Positions 8,796 through 17,630 of a DNA stretch of 64,000 bases are shown here, piece after piece. How positions within the stretch are numbered: position 1 is the first letter of the stretch; each line of letters opens with the position of its first letter. A program made the translations under genes and the position numbers. The notes below the pieces were generated by a model that had not been told where the DNA came from, made no database searches, and was given only the letters and a program-made list of their open reading frames with translations. Origin of the DNA: Myxococcota bacterium (lineage in GTDB: Bacteria > Myxococcota > XYA12-FULL-58-9 > JALHOP01); assembly GCA_022842935.1 (NCBI GenBank), contig JALHOP010000017.1:83606-147605 (forward strand), given 5' to 3'.

Positions 8796-9394
8796 GAAAG
8801 CGCCTCGAGGTACGGCCGCATCAGCACGCCGACGCGGTCCGCGTGCGCCGCGTCGATCAGTGCATCCGTTCCACCTCGGTGCCGCTGGAGGTAGTCGCGC
8901 AGGGCAGCAAGGGCAACGTCGAGCCCAATATGCCGTCGGTAACGGAAGCAATCGGCGACGGTCTTCGCCGCGGTGGTGATACGTACCGTGACGGCTTCAA
9001 TCACGCGCGTCTCGACACCGTGGGTGAGCGCGTTGCCGCTCGCCCGCACAACCTCGAGCTTGGGATAGGAGAGCGACGGCATGCGGGCGTGGCGATCGAT
9101 CATGACCCAGACCGCGTGGGGCACCTCGGTCGTCAGCTCGTGCACTTGCAGGGCGCTCGCAAGACAAATGACGGCGTGGGGCACACGCACAGCGACCTCG
9201 GCGAGGGAGTGAAACTCGGTGACGGGTGCATCGGGAACCCTATAGAGCCCTCGGTCGACCTGCTCGATGAGACCCCGCTCCCGGAGCCGACTGAGGTAGG
9301 CACGGGGGACGCCGGCCGCGGCAAGGTCACGAGCCCGAATGGGGCCCTTGCGCGCAAGCCGAAGGACAACGTCCGCTTTGGTCGATCGAGCCAT
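8792..9394 (-). CDS. abiEi: AbiEi-type antitoxin, transcriptional autoregulator
   Basis: A 200-residue protein with an N-terminal winged helix (about residues 5-55: VLRLARKGPIRARDLAAAG, then PRAYLSRLRERGLIEQVDRGLY). A C-terminal AbiEi domain contains AVICLASAL and an ITTAAKTVADCFRYR segment. AbiEi antitoxins neutralise AbiEii without stable contact and repress their own promoter. The start at 9394 is preceded by an AT-rich stretch (9395-9440) that should hold the promoter. Translation is coupled to the toxin by a 4-base overlap. Confidence 0.85.
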   Translation of the reverse strand: MARSTKADVVLRLARKGPIRARDLAAAGVPRAYLSRLRERGLIEQVDRGLYRVPDAPVTEFHSLAEVAVRVPHAVICLASALQVHELTTEVPHAVWVMIDRHARMPSLSYPKLEVVRASGNALTHGVETRVIEAVTVRITTAAKTVADCFRYRRHIGLDVALAALRDYLQRHRGGTDALIDAAHADRVGVLMRPYLEALS

Positions 9395-9528
9395 GATGCT
9401 TAATGTAGGTCCAAACAAATTCCGACATACGTTTTGTATCACATGGTTTTCGCGATGCCTACCCCTAGCGTCACCGCAGTGAGGCCCAGGTTGACCGCAG
9501 GCCGAGTGCGTGTGCGAATCGGCGGCCC

Positions 9529-10854
9529 ATGCTCCTGCGCTGCACCACCAAGCTTGCCACCGCCCTCCGCTTGGGCGCACTCCCCCGCATCGAGCTCGCC
9601 GAAGCACAGGCGCCCCTCTCCGAGTGGTACGCGAACATCGTCCGCACGAGCGCAGGACGCCTGGTGGTGCTCATGGAGGCGCAGACGCGTCTCGTCGTCC
9701 TCTCCCCACACGCGCACGCCGTGCGCCTCATGAACGACCTCGAAGGCCGCATCGCGAGCCTGCTACGCTCCCTCGCGTTCCCCGACGCGATCGTAAGCGA
9801 CGTCGTCCAAGGTCTTGGCACCACGCAATTTGCGAAGACCGCTGATCGCAAGCTCATCGGCGCGCTCAACGAGGCATGCAGCTGTGTAGCCGTAGCGGAC
9901 GAGCGACGCGGCCTTGCGCGACCCGGCGCCCTCGATGACCTCCAGGGCTTCCTCGCGCACTTCGTGCACCGCATGCCCGGCACCTTCCCCGACCAGGTCG
10001 CACGAGAGATCCTGTGGCCAGACCGCGCGGGCGTGACAAGGGCATCCGCGCCACTCGAGCTCGTCGTGCACACATGCGCGGATCACACGATGCGTTGTCA
10101 CGCACTCGGGACGACGCGCGAGGTCGTGCTGCACGCTCGAGCGTACACAGAGGTACCCGGCGAGATCCTCGTCGTGCAGTCTGCCGAGACGTGGGAGGCG
10201 GGTGGAGAAACGCATGTCGAAGGTAAGGTCGTCGACCATCGCTGCGACGCCAAGCTGCTGGGACTTTCGCCGCTTGCTCTCGAAGACCGCGGCGCCTGGG
10301 ATCCCGACGACGCATACTGGGGCGAAGAAGGCGATCCCCTCCCCGCGTGGGCCACGGCGATCGTCGCGCGAGGTCCGCGGTCATGCTTCGAGATGGAGCA
10401 GGTGCTCCCGGGCGTCGACGCCGATGACTTCGACGCCGACCCCATCCTCGCGTCCATCGACCTCGCGGACGCAGGCGACACCATCGCGGCGCGCGCGGTC
10501 CTGATGGGCCTCCTCGCGCAGGATCTGCGCTGCCTCGACGCGCACGCACACTTGGGGAACCTCGCCTTCGACCACACACCCGAGCGCGCGCTGCGCCACT
10601 ACACCGTCGGCACGCGCATCGGCGAGCTCTCTTTGGGGGCTCGCTTCGACGGCGTCTTGCCCTGGCGCCTCATCGACAATCGTCCGTTTTTGCGGTGCAT
10701 GAACGGACGCGCCCTGTGCCTCTGGCGCCTGAACCAAGTAACCGAAGCGGCGGAGATCTTCCGCGACCTGTTGTGGAAGAACCCAGATGACAATCAAGGC
10801 GCGCGCTTCAACCTTGCGGCGATCGAAGCGGGCAAGAGTTGGACACCCGACTAG
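9529..10854 (+). CDS. DUF6933-like domain protein with C-terminal TPR region
   Basis: A 441-residue protein. The N-terminal part ([13 protein letters not shown], then [25 protein letters not shown]) matches my recollection of the DUF6933 family, small proteins of unknown function. The middle (about 180-300) is an acidic region with a [21 protein letters not shown] segment. Residues about 310-435 contain tetratricopeptide-like pairs ([15 protein letters not shown], then [25 protein letters not shown]). It is divergent from abiEi, with 134 bases between. No catalytic motif is visible; a regulatory or scaffold role is only a guess. Confidence 0.6.
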   Translation: MLLRCTTKLATALRLGALPRIELAEAQAPLSEWYANIVRTSAGRLVVLMEAQTRLVVLSPHAHAVRLMNDLEGRIASLLRSLAFPDAIVSDVVQGLGTTQFAKTADRKLIGALNEACSCVAVADERRGLARPGALDDLQGFLAHFVHRMPGTFPDQVAREILWPDRAGVTRASAPLELVVHTCADHTMRCHALGTTREVVLHARAYTEVPGEILVVQSAETWEAGGETHVEGKVVDHRCDAKLLGLSPLALEDRGAWDPDDAYWGEEGDPLPAWATAIVARGPRSCFEMEQVLPGVDADDFDADPILASIDLADAGDTIAARAVLMGLLAQDLRCLDAHAHLGNLAFDHTPERALRHYTVGTRIGELSLGARFDGVLPWRLIDNRPFLRCMNGRALCLWRLNQVTEAAEIFRDLLWKNPDDNQGARFNLAAIEAGKSWTPD

Positions 10855-11036
10855 CCGCGACGCTTCACGCGCCGACGAGCGTCCGCCACCGCGGTAGTCG
10901 CGCAGCCCGTATTTCGCTTCGTAGGTAGGATCCGCGTGCCGGGGGGCGGTAGTTGTCTCGAAGGGCGCTGTCGTCCTTCCAGCGATCGCCCTCGGCCGTG
11001 CTTGACGTCTACCTCTAGCTCTACCATTCCATGCCT

Positions 11037-11291
11037 ATGGCGTTGAGCATCAAAGATCCCGCCACCGAAGAACTTGCGCGCGAGCTCGCGCGCGAGACCG
11101 GCGACAGCATCACCGGCTCGATCGCGACGGCGCTGCGGGAGCGTTTGGCCCGCGTCCGACAGGCCAAGCGAAAGCGCTCGTTCGCTGATGAGGTGCGCGA
11201 TTTGTCGGCGCGCTACCGCGCGTACCCGCTGTCTGACCCACGTCAGCCCGACGCCCTCGTCGGCTACGACGAGCACGGGCTTCCGCGCTGA
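11037..11291 (+). CDS. vapB: VapB-family antitoxin
   Basis: An 84-residue protein beginning MALSIKDP, the usual opening of PSK/VapB-type antitoxins. A helix-rich segment (TEELARELARETGDSIT) binds DNA in the family, and a C-terminal tail binds the toxin. An ATG two codons upstream (11031) is possible. The stop overlaps the ATG of the vapC remnant (TGATG), the normal coupling in such operons. The antitoxin looks intact, but its toxin is not. Confidence 0.8.
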   Translation: MALSIKDPATEELARELARETGDSITGSIATALRERLARVRQAKRKRSFADEVRDLSARYRAYPLSDPRQPDALVGYDEHGLPR

Positions 11292-11471
11292 TGGCCATCG
11301 ACACCTCCGCCATCGTCGCGCCATGCTCTTCGAGGAACCCGAATCGGCGACACTCCTCCAGGCGCCCGAGGGCGCCGACGAGCCTACGCGCTTGCCTCAG
11401 TCCGCAATGACGTACTTCTCTTCGTTGGCGATGACTTCCGACGCACGGACGTCAGGGCGGCGTTGACCTAG
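11291..11471 (+). pseudogene. vapC: vapC PIN-domain toxin, degraded
   Basis: Three fragments of a VapC toxin lie in three frames. MAIDTSAIVA gives the first PIN Asp, then after a shift MLFEEPESATLLQA, then after another shift YALASVRNDVLLFVGDDFRRTDVRAAL and a stop at 11471. The usual length is about 130 residues; about 70 residues with the central acidic residues are missing. The toxin cannot be active, leaving a solitary antitoxin gene. Confidence 0.75.
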
Positions 11472-11680
11472 CGACAACCGTCGGAGCGCAGCAGCGCGTG
11501 AGTCCTGGTAGCCCAATGATTCTGTCCAGCATGAGCTGAGAAACCCGCTGGAGCCCATTGGTAGGACTCGGGTCGACGGTCATGCGCGTAAAAAGGCGGT
11601 GGTCGTCCCTCGAGTTGCGAGGTGAACGGCACGACGATGACCATCGGATACGGGAGAAGGTGATCCGATTGCACCCTTAC
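11468..11680 (-). pseudogene. mazF: MazF/PemK-type toxin, degraded
   Basis: The minus strand encodes YPMVIVVPFTSQLE in one frame and, after a shift, FLRAMTVDPSPTNGLQRVSQ then LMLDRIIGLPG in another, ending at 11468. This order (P-T-S strand, then P-x-x-NGL, then S-Q-x-M-x-D-x-I) is diagnostic of MazF-family endoribonucleases. The N-terminus and start codon are lost and the C-terminus is short. Its stop shares the palindrome CTAG with the stop of the vapC remnant on the other strand. Confidence 0.65.
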
Positions 11681-11888
11681 GCGCGAAGGCGTCCCACTCG
11701 CCATCAGGGTGCTTGAGGAGGAACGCTCGAGTATCCCTGACGGCGTCTTTGAAGCCCTTCGCGGTCGGATCAGGAACCCAGAGCTGCACGAGCTTGAAGC
11801 CGCGATGGCGCATTTCGGCTCGATGCTTTTGCAATCGCGTCCCGGCGTTCTTCGCCGGCTTTTCTGGTCGACGCTTCACTGGCTTCAT
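11580..11888 (-). CDS. DUF3018 MazE-like antitoxin with aberrant C-terminus
   Basis: A 102-residue reading frame. Residues about 18-70 (LQKHRAEMRHRGFKLVQLWV, then PDPTAKGFKDAVRD) are the core of the DUF3018/MazE-like antitoxin family, in which a basic N-terminal helix precedes the Q-x-W-V-P motif. After about residue 70 the frame runs into mazF sequence out of frame, so the final about 30 residues are not native. The gene begins 25 bases after the helicase stop. The antitoxin part may still be made; the module as a whole is broken. Confidence 0.6.
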   Translation of the reverse strand: MKPVKRRPEKPAKNAGTRLQKHRAEMRHRGFKLVQLWVPDPTAKGFKDAVRDTRAFLLKHPDGEWDAFARKGAIGSPSPVSDGHRRAVHLATRGTTTAFLRA

Positions 11889-11912
11889 GACCCGAGTGTT
11901 GCATGAAGTGTT

Positions 11913-14900
11913 TCATGTAACAAAGCTCTCCGACGCGACCACCCGTTCGAGATAGCGAAACAACCCATCCGCGAGCCTCATCTGCCGCGGCGTCCGGCAT
12001 TCCATGTCGAACAGAGTCGCGCTCGTCACCAGCACGCACGCACACTTCGCCCGCGACGTCGCAACGTTGAGCCGATTCGCGCTGAGCAGAAACTCCGCGC
12101 CGCGCGGTGCATCCGCAATGGTCGAGCTCGTCATCGAGACGATCACTACCGGCGCCTCTTGGCCTTGGAACTTGTCCACGGTCCCAACGCGGGCGCCGTC
12201 GGGCAACGCCGCGCGCAGTCGATCGACCTGGGCGTTGTACGGCGCAACGACCAAGATGTCGGCGATGCCCAGCGCTGCGTCTTCGCCGTTGGCGTTGCGC
12301 CACGTGGCGCCGTGGGCGGTGAGCTTGGCGTAGAGTTGCCGAATCGTCTCGACCTCGGCACGTGATTCGTTGCGCGAGCCCTCGTGGTCAACCGGCAAGT
12401 GGTAGAGCCCTGGGAGCACCAAGGGTGCGGCATGGATGCCTTGCTTCTCGAGACCTGCCACCGACTTCAGGCGCTCCTCGTAGAAGGTGGTCGTGAACGC
12501 AGTGACGTCGGGATGAAGCCGCCATGTCTCTTCGAGGAACAACCCAGCGTCGTCCTTCACCGTCACAGCGTCGCCGAGCAGATGCTCGAGCGCCGAAACA
12601 CCCGCACCGTCGGGATGCGAGCCACGCTGCGGTTGCTCGAGCTGTCGCGGGTCGCCAAGCAGAACCACGTTGTTTGCTGCCGTCGCGACCGCGAGCGCAT
12701 TCGCCAGCGAGAACTGTCCGGCCTCGTCGATGAACAGATAGTCGACCTTCTTCACGCGCGCGTTGGGGGACGACCACAACCAAGACGTGCCGCCGACCAC
12801 GTTGAACGACTTGTCCGCGATGGCAGCGTAGGCTTCGTCGTTGTCATCCGTCTCGATGACATCCTCGCGATGCTCGTCGAAATCCTTGATCTTCTGCAGG
12901 CAACGAACCTTGAGACGGAGCTTGCCTGCGGTGGTCGCGACGCGGTCCATGAGGTTCGAAATGACCTTGTGACTCACGGCCGTCACGCCGACCGAAAATC
13001 CAGCGTCCGCCAATGCCGCGATCATGTGAGCGCCCGTGAAGGTCTTTCCCGTGCCGGGTGGGCCTTGGATGGGCAGCACACCGCAGCTCAATGACTTGGC
13101 TAGCCGTGTCGCCCGCGCAAGTGTGTTTTCACCCTCGCGGCGCGCAAGCTCTGACGGTCCGCCACGAAGCCGCGGCTGCCGGCGCTGCAGAAGATCGATG
13201 GCGGCGCTCTGCCCCTGCAGCGCTGCGCGTGCACCATCGGCGACAGCAGTTGCGAGCTCGAGAAGTGCATCACGCATCGGGGCCGCGCTGATGAATTCGT
13301 GAAAATACGCGTCGGTGAGCGGCAGGTCGGAGCGCGTCTTCACGCGGTGCAAGACGAGCACGCAGTTGTCGCGATCGATTGCGACCACGTTGCCAATATC
13401 CTTCTCGTCCTCGGGCGCGTTGACACGGTACGCATCGTCTCCCACCCGAACATCGACAACCTGCGGTGGATACGCGTAGCGCCGCCACAGCGGATTGTCG
13501 TCTGGTTCGGCGGGTAGTGGCGTGAGCCCCGCAAGCGCATGCGGCTCGTCCTCGACCTCCTTGGCCGGCAGGTCACGCAGGCGGAACAACTCCCACCACA
13601 CGACCTTCTCCTCGCGGATGTGGAACTCGACCAGGTTTGCGAGAAGTCGAAGCGCCGCAGATTCTTCTCCGGTCGTCTTGTCTGCCATCGCCGCCAAGCG
13701 CTCGCGCAGCTCACGCGCACGCTTCTTGGCAGCTTCGCGCTTTTCGTCCGCCGGCGGTTTCACCACAACCTGCGGCCGCGCAAAGCTCGTGTTCGCCCTC
13801 CTCTCCTCTTCGCTACGCAACCCCTCGAGCCAATCGCGTAGTTCCCACGTGGCAAAGCAATCGTCGCGATTGTAATCGCGGACAACGTCCATCCACTGCG
13901 GATGGATGTCGGTCTTGCCGCCCTCGGCGAGCTCGAGCTCCGCTTCGAGACGACGCTTGTGCTCGCCGAGCTCATCGAGCTTCACCGCGCGCACGTAACC
14001 GAAACACGGCTCGAGCTTCTTGATGGAGTAGCTCTCGACGCCGATCCGCACGCCCTCGCGCACGACGGCGAGCAGGTCGATGAACACGCCTTTGCGCAGC
14101 ATGTCGTCAATCTGTTCCGCGCGGCTCGCGTGGCGCAGCATGAGGCGCTTGAGAGCCGCCGGCTCGTACGGGGCAAAGTGGTAGACGTGCATGTCTGGAT
14201 AGCGACGTCGCCGCTCCTCCAGCCAATCGACGAACGTCTCGAACGCGGCTTTTTCGGTGACGTGATCGAGCGCCCAGAGATGGTCGAACCGCCGCTCGCC
14301 GGCGTCGCGATACGCGTAGCCGAACAGGTACTCGAGACCACCGCCGCGGACGAACGGGTCGCCTTCGAAGTCGAAGAAGATGTCGCCCTCGGACGGCTTG
14401 GGGAGGCGCAGCAGTCCCTTACCTTCCGCCATGGGTAGCAGCTCATGCTTCGGTACCGCGGCGCCGCGTGACGCGAGCTGCACGCGCGCCTGATCGCAGG
14501 CGCGTTCGATCGACTCCTTCGAGCCGCGCGATGGCTTCCATGTGAGCGGCAGCTCTTCGCGCGCAAGCCGCGTGAGCGTCTCGATGCCCTGCTCGCCGAG
14601 CACGTCGCGCTGCTGACGGGACAGGCGCGCGACGAACGACAGGTGATCGACCGCACGCAGATCGCTCTCGCACTGGCGGAACCACTCGCAGGTATCGCAC
14701 TTCGGTACGGGCTCGGGCTTGGTCGTCGCGAGAATGTCCGGCGACGACACCGCCTCCTCGAAGCGCTTGCGGACGGCCCGGTAGTACGCCCGGTAATCGG
14801 CGAACAGCATGCTGTCGAGGACGAAGGTCCCTGCGTCGACACCAGGCGCAACGACGGTCATCGCGCGCGGCCGAACGCCCTGCATCTCTTCGAGGATGTC

Positions 14901-15374
14901 GGAGTACAGCGCGAGCTGCAGGACCGCGGTCGCCTTGGTCTCACGCGAAAGTTTCGTGTCGTAGGCTTCGTACGACCACGTAATGTCGTTGCCACTCTCC
15001 TCGCGGTCGTCGCGCGGATGCTTCACCTTCACGAGGAAGTCCGCATAGCCAAGCCAGGTGCCGCTGGTCATCGTCGCCTGCGGGATGACGTCGTAGCCCT
15101 CGCGCATCAGGGCGATGACGCGTTCGCGGCTGTGAGCCTTCTGGCCCGGCAGGAGCTCTGCGATCACCTTCCCGTCAGCGCGCAGCTTCTCGAGGTAGGC
15201 CGCCTCGTGCCGCAGACCGCGTTCTTTCAGCGTCTCGCTCGTCGGGTCGACGTAGCCGGAGGGCGGACGCTTCTTTTCTGCCACCTCGCGACTGAGCCGC
15301 GTGAGGTGCCGGCACCCGAGGGAATTCGCAAGGTCTGTCGCCGACAGACGCAGCGCTGCGTCAACGACCTTCAT
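11913..15374 (-). CDS. RecB-like nuclease fused to DNA2/NAM7-type helicase (TM0106-like)
   Basis: A 1153-residue protein. The N-terminal part resembles TM0106-family RecB-like nucleases: a Cys near residue 21, a long acidic/basic core, and CDTCEWFRQC near 225-235. Together these could bind a 4Fe-4S cluster as in AddB/Dna2. DIFFDFEGDPF near 330 begins an RNase H-like domain. A superfamily 1B helicase follows: Walker A QGPPGTGKT near 770, FIDEAGQ near 880, GTVDKFQGQEAPVVIVS near 1090, and NRLNVATSRAK near 1115. The ATG at 15374 overlaps the stop of a small ORF as ATGA. A WYL regulator lies upstream on the same strand. A DNA-processing or defence role is likely; the substrate is unknown. Confidence 0.8.
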   Translation of the reverse strand: MKVVDAALRLSATDLANSLGCRHLTRLSREVAEKKRPPSGYVDPTSETLKERGLRHEAAYLEKLRADGKVIAELLPGQKAHSRERVIALMREGYDVIPQATMTSGTWLGYADFLVKVKHPRDDREESGNDITWSYEAYDTKLSRETKATAVLQLALYSDILEEMQGVRPRAMTVVAPGVDAGTFVLDSMLFADYRAYYRAVRKRFEEAVSSPDILATTKPEPVPKCDTCEWFRQCESDLRAVDHLSFVARLSRQQRDVLGEQGIETLTRLAREELPLTWKPSRGSKESIERACDQARVQLASRGAAVPKHELLPMAEGKGLLRLPKPSEGDIFFDFEGDPFVRGGGLEYLFGYAYRDAGERRFDHLWALDHVTEKAAFETFVDWLEERRRRYPDMHVYHFAPYEPAALKRLMLRHASRAEQIDDMLRKGVFIDLLAVVREGVRIGVESYSIKKLEPCFGYVRAVKLDELGEHKRRLEAELELAEGGKTDIHPQWMDVVRDYNRDDCFATWELRDWLEGLRSEEERRANTSFARPQVVVKPPADEKREAAKKRARELRERLAAMADKTTGEESAALRLLANLVEFHIREEKVVWWELFRLRDLPAKEVEDEPHALAGLTPLPAEPDDNPLWRRYAYPPQVVDVRVGDDAYRVNAPEDEKDIGNVVAIDRDNCVLVLHRVKTRSDLPLTDAYFHEFISAAPMRDALLELATAVADGARAALQGQSAAIDLLQRRQPRLRGGPSELARREGENTLARATRLAKSLSCGVLPIQGPPGTGKTFTGAHMIAALADAGFSVGVTAVSHKVISNLMDRVATTAGKLRLKVRCLQKIKDFDEHREDVIETDDNDEAYAAIADKSFNVVGGTSWLWSSPNARVKKVDYLFIDEAGQFSLANALAVATAANNVVLLGDPRQLEQPQRGSHPDGAGVSALEHLLGDAVTVKDDAGLFLEETWRLHPDVTAFTTTFYEERLKSVAGLEKQGIHAAPLVLPGLYHLPVDHEGSRNESRAEVETIRQLYAKLTAHGATWRNANGEDAALGIADILVVAPYNAQVDRLRAALPDGARVGTVDKFQGQEAPVVIVSMTSSTIADAPRGAEFLLSANRLNVATSRAKCACVLVTSATLFDMECRTPRQMRLADGLFRYLERVVASESFVT

Positions 15375-15532
15375 GGGTCACGACCTGGATGGGGATCCGC
15401 TAAAGGATCACCAAATTCCTTCTCGAAGGTCTCGACCAGCCTATCGATGCACCTGTTCTCTTCCAGCTGCCGGGCCTCGAAGCACGGACTCGGGGAAGCT
15501 GTGAGCACGATCACGGGGAACAGAGCGAGCAT
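15371..15532 (-). pseudogene. Internally deleted relative of the 6476-7306 secreted protein
   Basis: A 53-codon frame: a signal sequence, then CFEARQLEEN with a Cys, then directly FEKEFGDPLADP and stop. The start matches the N-terminus of the protein at 6476-7306 (CFEAAQLEEN). FEKEFGDP matches its residues near 215 (FEKQLGDP), so about 170 codons are missing. Upstream DNA (15533-15600) also resembles 7307-7384. The frame closes in the 27-bp repeat and its TGA overlaps the ATG of the helicase gene, so it may now act as a short translated leader. Confidence 0.6.
15378..15404. repeat. 27-bp repeat, copy 2
   Basis: One mismatch to 6417-6443. Here it supplies the last codons of the deleted ORF, just upstream of the helicase start. 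The sequence TTTA at its edge also occurs in the GDPF codons of the full-length relative, so the deletion probably ran through this short homology. Confidence 0.7.
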
Positions 15533-15609
15533 CGAGCGGCCTCCTTGGATGGCAGGCTAACCCTACCCGGCGAATCGGACGTGTAATGTCGCGTTCGGCA
15601 GCGCAAGCA

Positions 15610-16602
15610 CTAGCCCCGACGCTCCGCCAGCTTCGCCGCCAGCATGTCCGGTGCAACGACGGAAGCGCTCTTGCCGTACCCACAGATCCAATGCAGCAGC
15701 TCTTCGGTGACCCCCACGCGCAGCGACACCTCGATGGCTCCATCATCCACGTCGCGCACGCGCATCGACGGATGCCACAAGCGGCTGCGCACATAGGGCG
15801 CGACCTTCGCGTCGAACCGCACCACCACCTCGCACGGATCCTCACCAACGATGATGCCGAACGCGCCTGAGAAGAACTGACTCGGGTCATAGTCGGCCGG
15901 GACGATGAAGGTCTCCTGGCCGAGGTCCGTCGTCGCGATGCGCTCGAGCGCGAAGGTCCGCACCGCATTGGCGTACTGCGAGCGACCGACCACGAAGAGC
16001 GCGTGGTTGTGCAACACGAGCGTGTACGGGTCGAGGGTGTCCACATAGGATTTCTTGCCTGGGCGCTTGTATGTCATCGCGATCCGCCGCTCGCTGACGA
16101 TGCCCTCCACGACGTCGTCGAGCACACCGTCAGCGCTCGCGTAGCTACGTGGACTGCCGACAGTGCAGTGAAACTTCTTGGGCAGCGCCGCGCGGACGTT
16201 GTCGCGGCGAGAAGCAAGGCGCAGCGAGAGCTTGTCGTAGAGCGAATCGATCGAGCGCTTGAGATCGGTGCCCTCGGTGAACGCGAAGACGTTGCGCCCC
16301 ATGTACAGCGCGATCATCTCGCCCATGGTGATGCGGAACATCTCGACCTTGCGCGTCGATGCCGGGCGGAAGCGCTTCTCGTTCTCCGGGGTGCGCCCGT
16401 CTTCTTCGACTGCGACGATGTCTTGCAGCACGTTGAGGTCGCGCTGGATGGTGCGGCGATCGACGCTGAAGAGCTCCATGAGCTGCGGGATGGTCACGTA
16501 CTGCCGATGATGCAGCAGCTCGTACATGCGCAGCAGCCGTGAAGCTTGGGAGTACTCTGCCTTGGGGCGACCGACCTTCTTGGGAGCGAGTCTGGTAGTC
16601 AC
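15610..16602 (-). CDS. HTH-WYL domain transcriptional regulator
   Basis: About 330 residues from the GTG at 16602. An N-terminal winged HTH (about 15-75: QYVTIPQLMELFSVDRRTI, then QRDLNVLQ) precedes a central WYL domain (SERRIAMTYKRPGKKSYVDT, then LDPYTLVLHNHALFVVGR). A C-terminal extension of WCX type follows (about 225-330). WYL regulators often control DNA-repair or phage-defence operons in response to a nucleic-acid-like ligand. It sits 77 bases upstream of the small ORF and nuclease/helicase gene on the same strand. An ATG at 16683 is possible but would place the inverted repeat 16647-16661 inside the gene; GTG leaves it 45 bases upstream. Confidence 0.8.
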   Translation of the reverse strand: MTTRLAPKKVGRPKAEYSQASRLLRMYELLHHRQYVTIPQLMELFSVDRRTIQRDLNVLQDIVAVEEDGRTPENEKRFRPASTRKVEMFRITMGEMIALYMGRNVFAFTEGTDLKRSIDSLYDKLSLRLASRRDNVRAALPKKFHCTVGSPRSYASADGVLDDVVEGIVSERRIAMTYKRPGKKSYVDTLDPYTLVLHNHALFVVGRSQYANAVRTFALERIATTDLGQETFIVPADYDPSQFFSGAFGIIVGEDPCEVVVRFDAKVAPYVRSRLWHPSMRVRDVDDGAIEVSLRVGVTEELLHWICGYGKSASVVAPDMLAAKLAERRG

Positions 16603-16646
16603 GTGCTCGATTGTAGCGGACAACGGAGTGAGCGGGTGACGTAATC

Positions 16647-16661
16647 GGACATATCCTGTCC
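16647..16661. promoter_or_regulatory. Inverted repeat, candidate WYL-regulator operator
   Basis: GGACA-N5-TGTCC lies in the 92-base gap between the divergent WYL and FHA genes, where an autoregulator would bind. Related CGGACA and GGACAC half-sites flank it. The function is inferred from position and symmetry only. Confidence 0.4.
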
Positions 16662-16694
16662 ACCGACCACCGTAGGACACCACGAGGTGCTCCT

Positions 16695-17630
16695 ATGGAT
16701 TCACGGCGCTTTGTCTCCAGCTTCGACGCAACCCACTACAAACACCCGGTGATCCGCGATGAGGCGCACGCCCGTAGCGCCGTGTTCGCGCACTTCCAAG
16801 CCATGCGAGCGATGCTCGCGCAGTCCGAGGCGGAGGGCGTGCTCATCGCCGTGATTGGGCCGGCGGGTGACCTCGAAGCCTTGCGTCTCCTCACGTCTCG
16901 AGAATCGGGCGGCGCGATGTGGTGCATTGGCCGCCACGCTATTGCGGACATCCGCCTCCAGGCGAGCGAGGACGCACCGCTGCGCGCGCTCGCAGTTCAC
17001 GTCGTCAGCACTGAGATGCCGCACGTGCGCATCATCGATCTGCAGACACCGAGTGGGTTCTTCGTGCGTGGCCAGGGACCGTGCCGGGACATCACGCTCA
17101 TCGGTCCGGCGCTGCTCGAGCTCGCGGGATACCTTCTCATTGTCGCTCCCACAGCAGGCGGGAAGGCACTGCGGGCCAATAGCGCGTCGGCGTTCTGGGA
17201 CGTTCTTGCGCACCCGCTCGTCCGCGATGTCGTCGCCATGGGCGGGCCCATCGCAGAGGAAGACGAAGAGCCAGTGACCTCGATGCGGTCGTTCCCCCAC
17301 ATCGGGAGGGACACCACCGCGCGCGCCGTCTTCGACATCGTCTTCGCCGACGCACACATCATGAGCGCCGTCTCGCCGGTAGAGCTGCGCCGCGGTGTGC
17401 TCTGCGGCCGTTATGCTCGTTGCGAGCTGGGCGGCCGAGCGCTTCACGCAATGCAAAGGGTTTCGCGCGTTCACTTGCTCGTGAGGCTGGCCGGCGAGCG
17501 TTTGTATGGCTTTGACCTCGGAAGTTCCTGCGGAACGACGCTCAACGGGGTCACACGGCGCTATTTCGAGATCGCGCCTGGTGACATCGTCGAGCTCGGC
17601 GGCGAAGTGCGGTTGCGGCTGATCACCTGA
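16695..17630 (+). CDS. FHA-domain protein (probably two FHA-like domains)
   Basis: A 311-residue protein. The C-terminal 80 residues form a forkhead-associated domain: LCGRYARCELGG, RVSRVHLLVRLAGERLYGFD, LGSSCGTTLNG, and a hydrophobic end. It has the Gly-Arg and Ser-x-x-His signature of phosphothreonine binding. Residues about 75-120 (CIGRHAIADIRLQ, then ALAVHVV, then RIIDLQTPSGFFV) look like a second, weaker FHA fold. The middle is unassigned. It is divergent from the WYL regulator, with a GAGG ribosome site 8 bases before the ATG. It presumably recognises Ser/Thr-phosphorylated partners; no kinase is nearby. Confidence 0.7.
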   Translation: MDSRRFVSSFDATHYKHPVIRDEAHARSAVFAHFQAMRAMLAQSEAEGVLIAVIGPAGDLEALRLLTSRESGGAMWCIGRHAIADIRLQASEDAPLRALAVHVVSTEMPHVRIIDLQTPSGFFVRGQGPCRDITLIGPALLELAGYLLIVAPTAGGKALRANSASAFWDVLAHPLVRDVVAMGGPIAEEDEEPVTSMRSFPHIGRDTTARAVFDIVFADAHIMSAVSPVELRRGVLCGRYARCELGGRALHAMQRVSRVHLLVRLAGERLYGFDLGSSCGTTLNGVTRRYFEIAPGDIVELGGEVRLRLIT

